64,000 bases of DNA from assembly GCF_016919245.1 (NCBI RefSeq), contig NZ_JAFEJA010000001.1, positions 2,232,001 through 2,296,000 of the forward strand, written 5' to 3'. The notes below the pieces were generated by a model, which was not told where the DNA came from, did no database searches, and was given only the letters and a program-made list of their open reading frames with translations. Shown here one piece after another: positions 8,715-17,122 of this stretch. Position numbers and translations under genes: made by a program. The first letter of the stretch is position 1. The number at the start of each line of letters is the position of its first letter. The DNA is from Streptomyces zhihengii. GTDB lineage: Bacteria > Actinomycetota > Actinomycetes > Streptomycetales > Streptomycetaceae.

Positions 8715-9392
8715 ATGAGCGACGACGAGCGGCGGGGCCGCGCAGCCGCCTCCGTCCACCGGACCGGAGGGCGACCCGACGATCTCCGACCCGACGATCT
8801 CCGGGCCGCGGACGACCAGCCCTGCGCGCCGCCCAGACGCGCGGACGCCGAGCGCAACCGCACCCGGATCCTGGCCGCGGCCGAGCAGCTCTTCGCCCAA
8901 CAGGACCCGCGCACGGTCACCATGGACCGCATCGCCAAGGCCGCGGGGGTGGGCCGGGCGACGCTCTACCGGAGCTTCCCGGACCCTTCGTCGGTCGCCG
9001 TCGCGCTGCTCGACGAGCACGAGCGCACGCTCCAGGGCCGGCTCATCCACGGTCCACCGCCGCTCGGCCCCGGCGCCCCTGCGGGCGAGCGGCTCGCGGC
9101 GTTCTACCTCGCGATGCTCGACCTCCTGGAACAGCACCTGCCCCTGGCGCTCGGCGCGGAGACCGGACCCGCACGCTTCCGCACGGGCGCCTACGGCTTC
9201 TGGCGCGTGCACGTCCGCACACTGCTCGTCGACCACGGGATCCAGGACCCGGACGCGCTCGTCGACATCGCCCTCAGCCCGCTGTCACCCGAACTCTTCC
9301 AGTTCCAGCGGCACGGACTCGGCCTCTCGACCGCACGCCTCGGCCGCTCCCTCGCGGACTTCGCCCGGCAGCTTCTGCGCTCGGGAGAGTGA
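8715..9392 (+). CDS. TetR-family repressor
   Basis: 225 residues from the ATG at 8715. A disordered, Asp/Arg-rich N-terminal tail of about 45 residues holds a direct repeat (PDDLRPDDLR). The TetR helix-turn-helix follows at about residues 50-95: NRTRILAAAEQLF, then VTMDRIAKAAGVGRATLYRSFPD. The C-terminal helical ligand domain fits a repressor of small-molecule export. A TTG start at 8685 is possible but lies inside the operator. It probably binds the two operators upstream, repressing itself and the divergent DUF606 exporter. The inducer is unknown. Confidence 0.88.
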   Translation: MSDDERRGRAAASVHRTGGRPDDLRPDDLRAADDQPCAPPRRADAERNRTRILAAAEQLFAQQDPRTVTMDRIAKAAGVGRATLYRSFPDPSSVAVALLDEHERTLQGRLIHGPPPLGPGAPAGERLAAFYLAMLDLLEQHLPLALGAETGPARFRTGAYGFWRVHVRTLLVDHGIQDPDALVDIALSPLSPELFQFQRHGLGLSTARLGRSLADFARQLLRSGE

Positions 9393-9453
9393 GGCGGGGC
9401 GCCGCCGCGACGGCACCGGCCCCGGCGTCGCCGCCTCCCCGCCCGCCTTCGGG

Positions 9454-10056
9454 TCACTCGCCGGAGGCGGGCGTTCCCCCGGCCGGCCGGGCGCGGACGT
9501 GCATCCGCTCGCCCTGGCGTCCGAAGAGACTGAGCACCTCGACCGAGCCCTGCCCGGTGCTGCCGAACCAGTGCGGCAGGCGGGTGTCGAACTCGGCCAC
9601 CTCGCCCGGGTCGAGGACCATGTCATGCTCCGCCAGCACGAGCCGAAGCCGCCCGGAGAGCACGTACAGCCACTCGTACCCCTCGTGGGTGCACGGCTCG
9701 GGGGTGTCGCGGCTCGCGGGGAGAACCATCTTGTAGCTCTGCAGCGGGCCCGGCCGACGGGTCAGCGGCAGCACCGTGTTGCCGCTGACCACGTGCGGCT
9801 TGAGGCGCACCCTGGGGTCGCCCACCTCGGGGGCGCCGACCAGCTCGTCGATCGGGACCCGGTGGGCCCGGGCGATGGGCAGCAGGAGTTCCAGGCTGGG
9901 GCGGCGCCGGCCGTTCTCCAGGCGCGAGAGCGTGCTCTTGGAGATGCCGGTCACCTCCGAAAGCCCGGCGAGGGTGACGCCGCGAGCGCTGCGCACGCGC
10001 TTCAGCCGGGGACCGACGGCGGCCAGGGCCTGGGTGATGGACGAACACCGCTCCAT
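9454..10056 (-). CDS. XRE-family regulator with C-terminal cupin
   Basis: 200 residues. An N-terminal helix-turn-helix (about 12-70: LKRVRSARGVTLAGLSEVTG, then STLSRLENGRRRPSLELLL) is followed by a cupin sensor domain (about 110-190, with HEGYEWLYVLSGRL and PGEVAEFDTRLPHWFG). This two-domain type usually senses a small metabolite and controls a neighbouring gene. The adjacent MFS exporter, 100 bp upstream on the same strand, is the obvious candidate. The ATG at 10056 is the first start in frame after non-coding-like sequence, but it has no clear ribosome site, so the start is uncertain. Confidence 0.85.
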   Translation of the reverse strand: MERCSSITQALAAVGPRLKRVRSARGVTLAGLSEVTGISKSTLSRLENGRRRPSLELLLPIARAHRVPIDELVGAPEVGDPRVRLKPHVVSGNTVLPLTRRPGPLQSYKMVLPASRDTPEPCTHEGYEWLYVLSGRLRLVLAEHDMVLDPGEVAEFDTRLPHWFGSTGQGSVEVLSLFGRQGERMHVRARPAGGTPASGE

Positions 10057-10156
10057 GCCGTCATGGCATGCGCCGGACCCCGAACGGGCAGAGAGGAATG
10101 CTGTTCCCGGACGGCGCGTGCCGGGCGGGCTGCCTCGCCGAAGGTCTCCTCGCGGG

Positions 10157-11488
10157 TCACGAGGCACTGCTCGCACCACCCCGGGCCGGGGGCCGCGCGC
10201 CGGGGATGTCCGGTGCACCGGTGGTCGGCCGACCGGTGACCTCCTGCGCGGCCGTGCCCGCCGGAGCACTCGTGGGCTCGGACGGGCGGGCCGCCCGGTT
10301 GCGGGCCATCGTGCGCTCGGCCAGGACGACCGGGAGGGTGACGGCGGCCAGCCCCGCGCCCAGCCACGGGATCGAGGTGAGGCCGGCACCGGTGCCGAGC
10401 GCCGTCCCGGCGAGGACGGGAACCACGCTGATGCCGAGCTGGAACATGGAGACGGCCGTCGCCCCGGCGAGAGTCGGAGCGCCGGATGCGACGCTGAACA
10501 CCCGTCCGTAGAGCGCCGGGTTGAGGACGAAACCGGCGATGCCCAGGAGCAGCACCAGAGGGACGACGGCCACCGCGTGATCGGCGAGGAGCGCGAGCAG
10601 CACGGAGCAGACGAGGATCCCGCCGGCTCCGGTGAGCAGGGCGCCGTGGGGGCGTCCGTCGGCGAACCGGCCGCCGACGGAGAGGCCGGTGAAGGCCCCG
10701 ATGCCGAAGAGGACGAGTATGCCGGGCACCCACACCGGGTCGACACCGGTGATGTCCGTGAGGAAGGCCGCGAGGTAGTTGTACGAGATCATGTACGCGG
10801 CGGTGCTGAGCAGGGTCGCGGCGTACACCACCCACAGTTGCGGCTGCCGCATCGTCCGCAGTTCGCGCTGCACGCTCGGCTCCTGCGCGGCCTTGGTGGC
10901 GGGCACGGCGACGACCGTGGCGACCGCGCTCGTCACCGTCAGCGCGACCACCGCCCAGAACCCGCCCTGCCAGCCGGTGAAGTGGCTGAGGAAGGCACCG
11001 GCCGGGCCGCCGGCGACCATCGCGATGCTGAGGCCGCTGACCACCGCGCCGGATGCCCGGGCGGTGCGGTCGGGGGTGACCAGGGAGATCGCGGTGACCG
11101 CGGCGACGGCCCAGAACCCGGCGTACGCCAGGCCGGTCACGAAGCGGGTGACCAGCAGCAGGGCGAACTCGTCGGTCAGCAGACCCACGGCCACGCCGGC
11201 GGCGAACACCGCCTGGGAGACCACCAGAGTGGTCCGGCGCGGCCGGCGCAGCGTCAGGACGGCCGACGTCGGCCCGCCGATCACCACCCCGAAGGCGAAG
11301 GCCGAGATGAGGGCACCGGCGGAAGAGAGCGAGATGTCGAGGTCGTCGGCGACGTCCGGAAGGACACCGGCGAGCAGGAACTCCGCGCTGCCCATCGCGA
11401 ACAGGCTGAACGCGAGCAGATGGACGGCGAGGGGAAGCCTTCCGCCGGCCGCCGGAGCGGTGGCTTCCTGGCCGGTCCGGACGCTCAT
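10157..11488 (-). CDS. Cmx/CmrA-type MFS drug exporter
   Basis: 443 residues with about twelve membrane segments. The N-terminus (LPLAVHLLAFSLFAMGSAEF, then LAGVLPDVADDLDISLSSAG) is typical of the Cmx/CmrA chloramphenicol efflux group of the drug:H+ antiporter family. The C-terminal 40 residues are Pro/Ala/Arg-rich and probably disordered. The chosen ATG at 11488 overlaps the stop of an upstream 40-codon ORF (ATGA), and its own ribosome site is weak (GGTGG), pointing to translational coupling. Chloramphenicol as substrate is only an inference from family resemblance. Confidence 0.85.
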   Translation of the reverse strand: MSVRTGQEATAPAAGGRLPLAVHLLAFSLFAMGSAEFLLAGVLPDVADDLDISLSSAGALISAFAFGVVIGGPTSAVLTLRRPRRTTLVVSQAVFAAGVAVGLLTDEFALLLVTRFVTGLAYAGFWAVAAVTAISLVTPDRTARASGAVVSGLSIAMVAGGPAGAFLSHFTGWQGGFWAVVALTVTSAVATVVAVPATKAAQEPSVQRELRTMRQPQLWVVYAATLLSTAAYMISYNYLAAFLTDITGVDPVWVPGILVLFGIGAFTGLSVGGRFADGRPHGALLTGAGGILVCSVLLALLADHAVAVVPLVLLLGIAGFVLNPALYGRVFSVASGAPTLAGATAVSMFQLGISVVPVLAGTALGTGAGLTSIPWLGAGLAAVTLPVVLAERTMARNRAARPSEPTSAPAGTAAQEVTGRPTTGAPDIPGARPPARGGASSAS

Positions 11489-11607
11489 CGGCAACCACCG
11501 CCCACCCGCGTGCCCGCGGTCCCCGTGGTCGGGGCCGGGTGCGGGACTGCGAGGTGAACGGGAAGCGGGGGAACGCGTCGCACAGCCACGGGGGCGGCCA
11601 GAGACAT
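11485..11607 (-). CDS. Possible 40-residue leader ORF coupled to the MFS gene
   Basis: The ATG at 11607 has a strong ribosome site (GACGAGGAG, about 8 nt upstream), while the MFS start does not. The ORF (MSLAAPVAVRRVPPLPVHL...) ends in TGA overlapping the MFS ATG by 4 nt. It is rich in Pro, Val and Arg and resembles no known protein. The arrangement suggests a translated leader that carries ribosomes into the exporter gene, possibly sensing translation inhibitors. No attenuator hairpin was worked out. Confidence 0.5.
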   Translation of the reverse strand: MSLAAPVAVRRVPPLPVHLAVPHPAPTTGTAGTRVGGGCR

Positions 11608-11737
11608 GAGGGGACTCCTCGTCGAGACGGTTCGGGCATACGGAGCAGGGCGGTCGCGCGCCGGTCTGACGACTGCGGCGGCCCGCCCGATCACGGTGAT
11701 CACCAGTGGCCTCATGCTGGGACCGAACTCCGCGTCG

Positions 11738-11755
11738 CGACAACACTTGTTGCCG
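11738..11755. promoter_or_regulatory. Possible operator upstream of the leader/MFS genes
   Basis: The perfect inverted repeat CAACA-CT-TGTTG (11741-11752) lies about 135 bp upstream of the leader ORF start. It would suit a dimeric repressor such as the nearby XRE-cupin protein. This rests on symmetry and position only. Confidence 0.3.
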
Positions 11756-11826
11756 AAACGGGAACGCTCCGGCGATCCGCGGGCTGCGCGGGATCGCTTC
11801 CCAAGCCCTGAATCCGTCGACCGCGG

Positions 11827-12342
11827 TCAGTGGAGCCGGCGGTCCAGGAGCCCTGGCCAGAGGAACCCCTCGTAGCCGTCGAAGGCCGCCGGATCGATCT
11901 CCTTCAGCTCCTCGGCCAGCCGGTCCGACTCGGCGACGGCCCGCTCTTCCTCGTCTTCCGAGAGGTACTCCTCGGGGCCCTCCGGCTCGCCGAGGAGTTC
12001 CGAGGCTGTGACGCGACTGCCGTAACGGTGCAGGACGTCGAGCCCCACACCGACACCCGAGTCCGCGAAGACCGCCTCCCCGTCCGGCAGGACGAAGTAG
12101 ACGGCCCCGGCTTCCGGCTCGACGCCGAACGACGACCGCTCGGCCTGATCACCGGGCTCCGCATGCTCGGTGAGACGGTAGAGCGGGCCCCGGGACGTGA
12201 GCAGGGCCGGCTCGGCCTCGCTCTGTATCCCGACCCGTCCGATGAGGCGCGGGGCCGCCGGGATGTCCACCTGGACGAGCCGCGCCTTCATGAGCCCCGG
12301 GATCCGCCGGCCGGCCACAACGTCCCGTCCGGCTCGCGTCAC
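11827..12342 (-). CDS. Unassigned soluble protein, possibly SUKH-like
   Basis: 171 residues from a GTG at 12342; an ATG at 12291 (MKARLVQVD) is an alternative. It is acidic, with no membrane segment and a C-terminal helix full of Glu (about 130-155). The stretch EAGAVYFVLPDGEAVFADSG and the end (EIDPAAFDGYEGFLWP) faintly recall SUKH-family immunity proteins, but this is weak. An upstream ATG at 12388 in another frame (MATFDQLTGW) looks like a plausible original N-terminus, so a frameshift is possible. It is not clearly in an operon with its neighbours. Confidence 0.6.
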   Translation of the reverse strand: MTRAGRDVVAGRRIPGLMKARLVQVDIPAAPRLIGRVGIQSEAEPALLTSRGPLYRLTEHAEPGDQAERSSFGVEPEAGAVYFVLPDGEAVFADSGVGVGLDVLHRYGSRVTASELLGEPEGPEEYLSEDEEERAVAESDRLAEELKEIDPAAFDGYEGFLWPGLLDRRLH

Positions 12343-12494
12343 CTGCCCGGACGCCGGCCCACCCGGTCAGCTGGTCGAACGTCGCCATCGCACGCCCTCT
12401 TCCGCTTCCGTCGGCTGAGGCCCGGCCCCCTGTCGAGCCGGTCTCAGGACACGGCCCGGCCGCGCGTGCGGGACAGCCCGTGCGACACCCCGGG

Positions 12495-13829
12495 TCAGGC
12501 GTCGTTCTTGACCGGCTCCAGAATCGCCACGCACTCCACGTGATGCGTCATCGGGAACAGGTCGAACGCCCGCAGCGTGCGCGGCTTGTAGCCCGACTCC
12601 GCGAAGTAGGCGATGTCGCGCGCCAGGGCCGCCGGGTCGCACGCGACGTACGCGATGCGGCGGGCGCCGAGCGAGGCGAGGTGGCGGACGGTCTGCTTGC
12701 CGGCGCCCGCGCGGGGCGGGTCGAGGACGATGAGGTCCACGCTGTCGATGCCGGTGCGCGGCAGGACCGCGTCGACCTTGCCGTGCTCGATGCGGACGCG
12801 GTCGAACTGCTGGAGGTTGTGGCGGGCGTCCTCCACCGCGCGCTTGCCGGTCTCGATGCCGAGGACCGCGCCCTTGTCGCCGACGCGGTCGGCGAGGGCG
12901 CCCGCGAAGAGGCCGACGCCGCAGTAGAGGTCGAGGGCCATGTCGCCCTTGCGGGGCAGCAGACCCTGCATCACGGCGCGCATGAGGGTGTCGGCGGCCT
13001 GCGGGTGGACCTGCCAGAAGCCGCCGTTGCCCACGCGGTGGGTGCGCTCGTCGGCGCGCTCGCGGACGAAGGCGCGGCCGTGCACCCGGTGGACGCCGCC
13101 GTCCTTCTCGTCGACGCGGAGCACCGAGACGGGCTTGTCGAGCTCGACGAGCGGCAGCCGGGCGCCCGGGCGCGGGGTCAGGATGACCTGGCGGTCGCTG
13201 GAGCCGGAGGCGGCGATGGCCTCGACGGTCTCCATGCCCTCCCAGAGGCGCTCCTCGATGCCGAGCTCGCTGACGCCCTCCGCGGCGATCATGCAGTGCT
13301 CGATCGGCTCGACCTCGTGGGAGCGGTGGCGGCGCAGGCCGACGTGGCCGGCCTCGTCGATCGCGTACTGGACCCGGGTGCGCCACTGCGGGACCTGGCC
13401 GGCGGGCAGCTTGTCGCCCTCGGCCGGCATGACGGTGCCGTCCCAGCCGGCTTCCTCGGGGGTGAGGCCCGCGAGCCGCTGGAGCTGCTCGGCGATGACC
13501 TCGCCCTTGAAGCGGCGCTGCGCCCCCGGCTTGGCGTGCTGCCAGTCGCAGCCGCCGCACCTGCCCGGCCCGGAGAACGGGCAGGGGGCCTCGACGCGGT
13601 CCTTGGATGCCTCGATGATCGTGACGGCGTCGGCGCGCAGGAAGCGGGAGCCCTCGTCGCCCTCGGTGACCCGGGCGACGACCTTCTCGCCGGGCAGCGT
13701 GTGCCGGACGAACAGGACGCGGCCCTCGTCGGTGCGGGCGATGCAGTGGCCGCCGTGCGCGACGGGCCCGACCTCGACCTCGTACTCCTCCCCGACCAGC
13801 GACGGCGACGTCTCGGGTGCGTTCTGCAT
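12495..13829 (-). CDS. TRAM-domain, RumA/TrmA-type RNA (uracil-5) methyltransferase
   Basis: 444 residues. An N-terminal TRAM domain (about 10-75) is followed by probable iron-sulfur cysteines (C83, C91, C94 in CPFSGPGRCGGC) and a class I SAM methyltransferase domain (ALDLYCGVGLF). The late motifs DPPRAGAG and YVACDPAALARD carry the catalytic cysteine. These enzymes make 5-methyluridine in rRNA or tRNA; the target base here is not determined. The start is ATG at 13829 with GGAG upstream. It corresponds in position to M. tuberculosis Rv2689c, next to the permease and TrkA genes. Confidence 0.9.
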   Translation of the reverse strand: MQNAPETSPSLVGEEYEVEVGPVAHGGHCIARTDEGRVLFVRHTLPGEKVVARVTEGDEGSRFLRADAVTIIEASKDRVEAPCPFSGPGRCGGCDWQHAKPGAQRRFKGEVIAEQLQRLAGLTPEEAGWDGTVMPAEGDKLPAGQVPQWRTRVQYAIDEAGHVGLRRHRSHEVEPIEHCMIAAEGVSELGIEERLWEGMETVEAIAASGSSDRQVILTPRPGARLPLVELDKPVSVLRVDEKDGGVHRVHGRAFVRERADERTHRVGNGGFWQVHPQAADTLMRAVMQGLLPRKGDMALDLYCGVGLFAGALADRVGDKGAVLGIETGKRAVEDARHNLQQFDRVRIEHGKVDAVLPRTGIDSVDLIVLDPPRAGAGKQTVRHLASLGARRIAYVACDPAALARDIAYFAESGYKPRTLRAFDLFPMTHHVECVAILEPVKNDA

Positions 13830-14199
13830 GAGGGGGTGACTCCAGTGATCGGGGGCGGCCGCGGACGGTGGGGATCGTGGGGACGACCCGCGCGCGGACA
13901 ACGACCCACCAGTCTACGTCCGCCCCGGGGTGCTTCCGACCGCTGTGCGCACGCGCCGGGCTGAGCGTGTTTCCGACGGCCCGGACGCGGGCCGCCCGCC
14001 AGTTTTCCGACGGCCCGGGCACGGGCCGCCCGTCAGCCTTCCGAGCGCCACGCGTACACGTACGGCCCGCCCCAGCGTGCCTCCAGACGCCGTCCGCCGT
14101 CCGCGCCGTCCGTCGGCCGCCGTCCGCACGGGCGCCCGTCCCCGAAAGCGCTCCGGCGCACCCCGGAGAGCACCCCCCGCCCCCGCGCAGGCCGCCGCC
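13830..14199. repeat. Intergenic region with a 34-bp degenerate tandem repeat
   Basis: 370 bp between the methyltransferase start and the permease stop. TTCCGACGGCCCGG-type units begin near 13934, 13971, 14005 and 14039; the last three are exactly 34 bp apart and each is followed by GGGCCGCCCG. I see no gene and no clean terminator. The methyltransferase promoter should lie at the left end. Confidence 0.6.
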
Positions 14200-16248
14200 T
14201 CACGACTTGCCGCTGTGCTCCTTCTGCCTGCGGTCGACCGGGCCCCGCCGCACCGACCCGGGCGCGTCCCAGTCGGCACGCCTGCGGGCCCGCTTCCTGG
14301 CGGCCTCGGAGGATTCGAGCTGGTAGGGCACGGAGGTCACCATCACACCGGCGGTGAACAGCAGCCGCCCCTTGAGGCGCAGCGCGCTCTGGTTGTGGAG
14401 GAGGTGCTCGTACCAGTGGCCGACCACGTACTCGGGGATGATCACGCTGACCGCGTCACGCGGGCTCTCGCGGCGCAGGCCCTTGACGTACTCGATGATC
14501 GGCCGGGTGATCTCGCGGTAGGGCGAGTCGAGGATCTTCAGCGGCACGTTGATGCCGCGCCGCTCCCATTCGTCGCGCAGCGCCTTGGTCTCCACCGGGT
14601 CGACGTTGATGCTGACGGCCTCCAGCTTGTCGGAGCGCATCAGCTGGGCGTACGAGAGGGCGCGCAGGGTGGGGCGGTGGACCTTGGAGACGAGGACGAT
14701 GGAGTGCACCCGGGAGGGGCGCACGGTGTCGTCGCTCGGCTCGTCGGGGGCGGCGATCTCCTCGGCGACGCGGTCGTAGTGGCGGCGGATCGCGGTCATG
14801 GTGCCGAAGAAGATGACCATGCCGAGCAGGGCGACCCAGGCGCCGTGGGTGAACTTGGTCGCGAGCACGACCACCAGCACCAGGCCGGTGAAGAAGGCGC
14901 CGAAGGTGTTGATCGCGCGGGAGCGGATCATGTGGCGCCGCTTGGCCTTGTCGCGTTCGGTGCGCAGGTGCCGGTTCCAGTGCCGGACCATGCCGGTCTG
15001 GCTGAGGGTGAAGGAGACGAAGACGCCGACGATGTAGAGCTGGATCAGCTTGGTGGAGTCGGCTCCGTAGGCCCAGACCAGCAGGACGGCGGCGCCGGAG
15101 AGCAGCACGATGCCGTTGGAGAAGGCGAGGCGGTCGCCGCGGGTGTGGAGCTGGCGCGGCAGGTAGCGGTCCTGGGCAAGAATCGAGCCGAGCAGCGGGA
15201 AGCCGTTGTAGGCCGTGTTCGCGGCGAGGAACAGCACCAGCGCGGTGGCGGCGGCGAGCAGGACGAAGAAAAAGGTGCCGTCGCCGAAGACGGCGGCCGC
15301 GACCTGGGAGATCACCGGGTGCTGGACGTAGTCGGAGCCGACCGGGACGCCGTTGCTGATCAGGTCCTTCGCCGGGTTCTCGGCCATCTTGACGTCGGTG
15401 GCCATGGCGAGCCCGATGATGCCGCAGAACATGGTGACGGCGAGGGTGCCCATCAGCAGCAGGGTGGTGGCGGCGTTACGGCTCTTGGGCTTGCGGAAGG
15501 CGGGGACGCCGTTGCTGATCGCTTCCACACCGGTGAGCGCGGCGCATCCGGAGGAGAAGGCGCGCAGCAGCAGGAAGAAGAGCGCGAAGCCGGCGAGTCC
15601 GCCGTGTTCCGGCTTGATCTCGTAGTCGGCGGTCGGCGCGCGCATGCTCTCGTCGAGGACGAGTCCCTGGTAGGCGCCCCAGATGATCATGACGAAGACG
15701 CCGAAGACGAAGACGTACGTGGGAATCGCGAAGAGCTTGCCCGACTCCTTCACCCCGCGCAGGTTCATCAGCGTGAGCAGCACGATTATCACGATGGCGC
15801 TGAGCACCTTGTGCTCGACGACGAACGGGACGGCCGAGCCCAGGTTCTCCACGCCGGAGGAGATCGACACGGCGACGGTCAGCACGTAGTCGACGAGCAG
15901 GGCGCTGGCGACGGTGAGTCCGGCCTTGGGCCCGAGGTTGGTGGTGGCGACCTCGTAGTCCCCGCCGCCGCTGGGGTAGGCGTGGACGTTCTGGCGGTAC
16001 GAGGCGACGACGGTGAACATCAGCACCACGACCGCGACGGCGATCCAGGGACTGAAGTGGTACGCCGACAGACCTGCGATGGACAGGACCAGCAGTACTT
16101 CGCCGGGTGCGTACGCCACGGAGGAGAGCGGGTCGGAGGCGAAGACGGGAAGTGCGATGCGCTTGGGGAGAAGGGTCTCGCCAAGTCTGTCGCTGCGCAG
16201 CGCCCGGCCGATCAGAATCCGTTTGGGCAGGTCGGTCAGTTTGGACAC
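14200..16248 (-). CDS. KimA-like APC-superfamily potassium permease
   Basis: 682 residues from the GTG at 16248. About twelve membrane segments (residues about 35-480) are followed by a 190-residue cytosolic domain (VHSIVLVSKVHRPTLRALSY onward). The N-terminal signature (LPVFASDPLSSVAYAPGEVL, then SYRQNVHAYPSGGGDYEVA) is that of the KimA/YdaO group, high-affinity K+/H+ symporters inhibited by c-di-AMP in Firmicutes. It is divergent from two TrkA/RCK genes, as M. tuberculosis Rv2690c is from ceoBC. The ribosome site is poor and the first residues are uncertain. No c-di-AMP riboswitch is seen in front of this gene. Confidence 0.85.
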   Translation of the reverse strand: MSKLTDLPKRILIGRALRSDRLGETLLPKRIALPVFASDPLSSVAYAPGEVLLVLSIAGLSAYHFSPWIAVAVVVLMFTVVASYRQNVHAYPSGGGDYEVATTNLGPKAGLTVASALLVDYVLTVAVSISSGVENLGSAVPFVVEHKVLSAIVIIVLLTLMNLRGVKESGKLFAIPTYVFVFGVFVMIIWGAYQGLVLDESMRAPTADYEIKPEHGGLAGFALFFLLLRAFSSGCAALTGVEAISNGVPAFRKPKSRNAATTLLLMGTLAVTMFCGIIGLAMATDVKMAENPAKDLISNGVPVGSDYVQHPVISQVAAAVFGDGTFFFVLLAAATALVLFLAANTAYNGFPLLGSILAQDRYLPRQLHTRGDRLAFSNGIVLLSGAAVLLVWAYGADSTKLIQLYIVGVFVSFTLSQTGMVRHWNRHLRTERDKAKRRHMIRSRAINTFGAFFTGLVLVVVLATKFTHGAWVALLGMVIFFGTMTAIRRHYDRVAEEIAAPDEPSDDTVRPSRVHSIVLVSKVHRPTLRALSYAQLMRSDKLEAVSINVDPVETKALRDEWERRGINVPLKILDSPYREITRPIIEYVKGLRRESPRDAVSVIIPEYVVGHWYEHLLHNQSALRLKGRLLFTAGVMVTSVPYQLESSEAARKRARRRADWDAPGSVRRGPVDRRQKEHSGKS

Positions 16249-16300
16249 GCAGAGGATCGTAAGCGTTCGAAATGCGCCGACCGCACACACCATGCGGGCC

Positions 16301-16331
16301 TTAACGGAATCCTGTTGCGTCTTAGCGGAAT
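16301..16331. promoter_or_regulatory. Direct repeat in the permease/trkA divergent promoter
   Basis: TTAACGGAAT (16301-16310) and TTAGCGGAAT (16322-16331) are 21 bp apart, two helical turns. They lie between the divergent permease and trkA starts, where a shared K+-responsive regulator could bind. No protein is assigned. Confidence 0.35.
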
Positions 16332-16453
16332 GTCATCTCGCCATGACACAGCGGTCCACGGTATGACCGCGCGTGGTTGGCTGGGGTCGTGGTCTGAGAC
16401 CCTGTAGGGCCTTGACAGCGAGATGAGACCAAGAGACAGCCGGAAGGACGGTC

Positions 16454-17122
16454 GTGCACATCGTCATCATGGGTTGCGGGCGAGTGGGAGCCGCTCTCGC
16501 GCAGACCCTGGAGCAGCAGGGGCACACGGTCGCCGTCGTCGACCAGGACCCCACGGCCTTCCGCCGCCTGGGATCGGGGTTCGGCGGTCGCCGCGTCACC
16601 GGTGTCGGCTTCGACCAGGACACCCTGCGCGAGGCGGGCATCGAGGAGGCCGGCGCGTTCGCGGCGGTCAGCAGCGGCGACAACTCCAACATCATCGCGG
16701 CCCGGGTGGCCCGCGAGATGTTCGGCATCGAGAACGTCGCCGCCCGTATCTACGACCCGCGCCGGGCCGAGGTGTACCAGCGCCTCGGCATCCCGACGGT
16801 CGCGACCGTCCGGTGGACCGCCGACCAGATGCTGCGCCGGCTGCTGCCGTCGGGCGCGGAGCCGCTGTGGCGGGATCCGAGCGGGACGGTCGAGCTGGCC
16901 GAGGTGCACACCTCGCCGGCGTGGATCGGCCACAAGATCAGCCGTCTCCAGGAGGAGACGGGGGTGCGGGTGGCGTTCCTCACCCGGTTGGGTGAAGCGG
17001 TGCTGCCGACGTCGCAGACCGTGCTCCAGGAGGGCGACCTCGTGCACGTGATGCTGCGCACCGACGAGATCGGAAAGGTCGAGGCGGCGTTCGCCGAGGG
17101 CCCCGAGGAGGGCGGTCACTGA
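16454..17122 (+). CDS. trkA: TrkA-type RCK protein, first of pair
   Basis: 222 residues: an N-terminal Rossmann NAD-binding RCK domain (GCGRVGAALAQTLEQQGH at about 7-24, Asp30 ending the second strand) and a C-terminal RCK-C ligand domain (about 135-215). These are cytosolic gating subunits of Trk/Ktr-type potassium channels or transporters. GTG start at 16454 with GGAAGGA upstream. It overlaps the second trkA by one base (TGATG). It corresponds to ceoB (Rv2691) of M. tuberculosis. No TrkH/KtrB pore gene is in the window, so the partner could be the divergent KimA-like permease or a distant channel. Confidence 0.9.
   Translation: MHIVIMGCGRVGAALAQTLEQQGHTVAVVDQDPTAFRRLGSGFGGRRVTGVGFDQDTLREAGIEEAGAFAAVSSGDNSNIIAARVAREMFGIENVAARIYDPRRAEVYQRLGIPTVATVRWTADQMLRRLLPSGAEPLWRDPSGTVELAEVHTSPAWIGHKISRLQEETGVRVAFLTRLGEAVLPTSQTVLQEGDLVHVMLRTDEIGKVEAAFAEGPEEGGH

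Noticed and set aside
9454..12342. Antibiotic biosynthesis or resistance cluster
   Set aside because: Only an exporter and a regulator are present; no biosynthetic enzyme is nearby.
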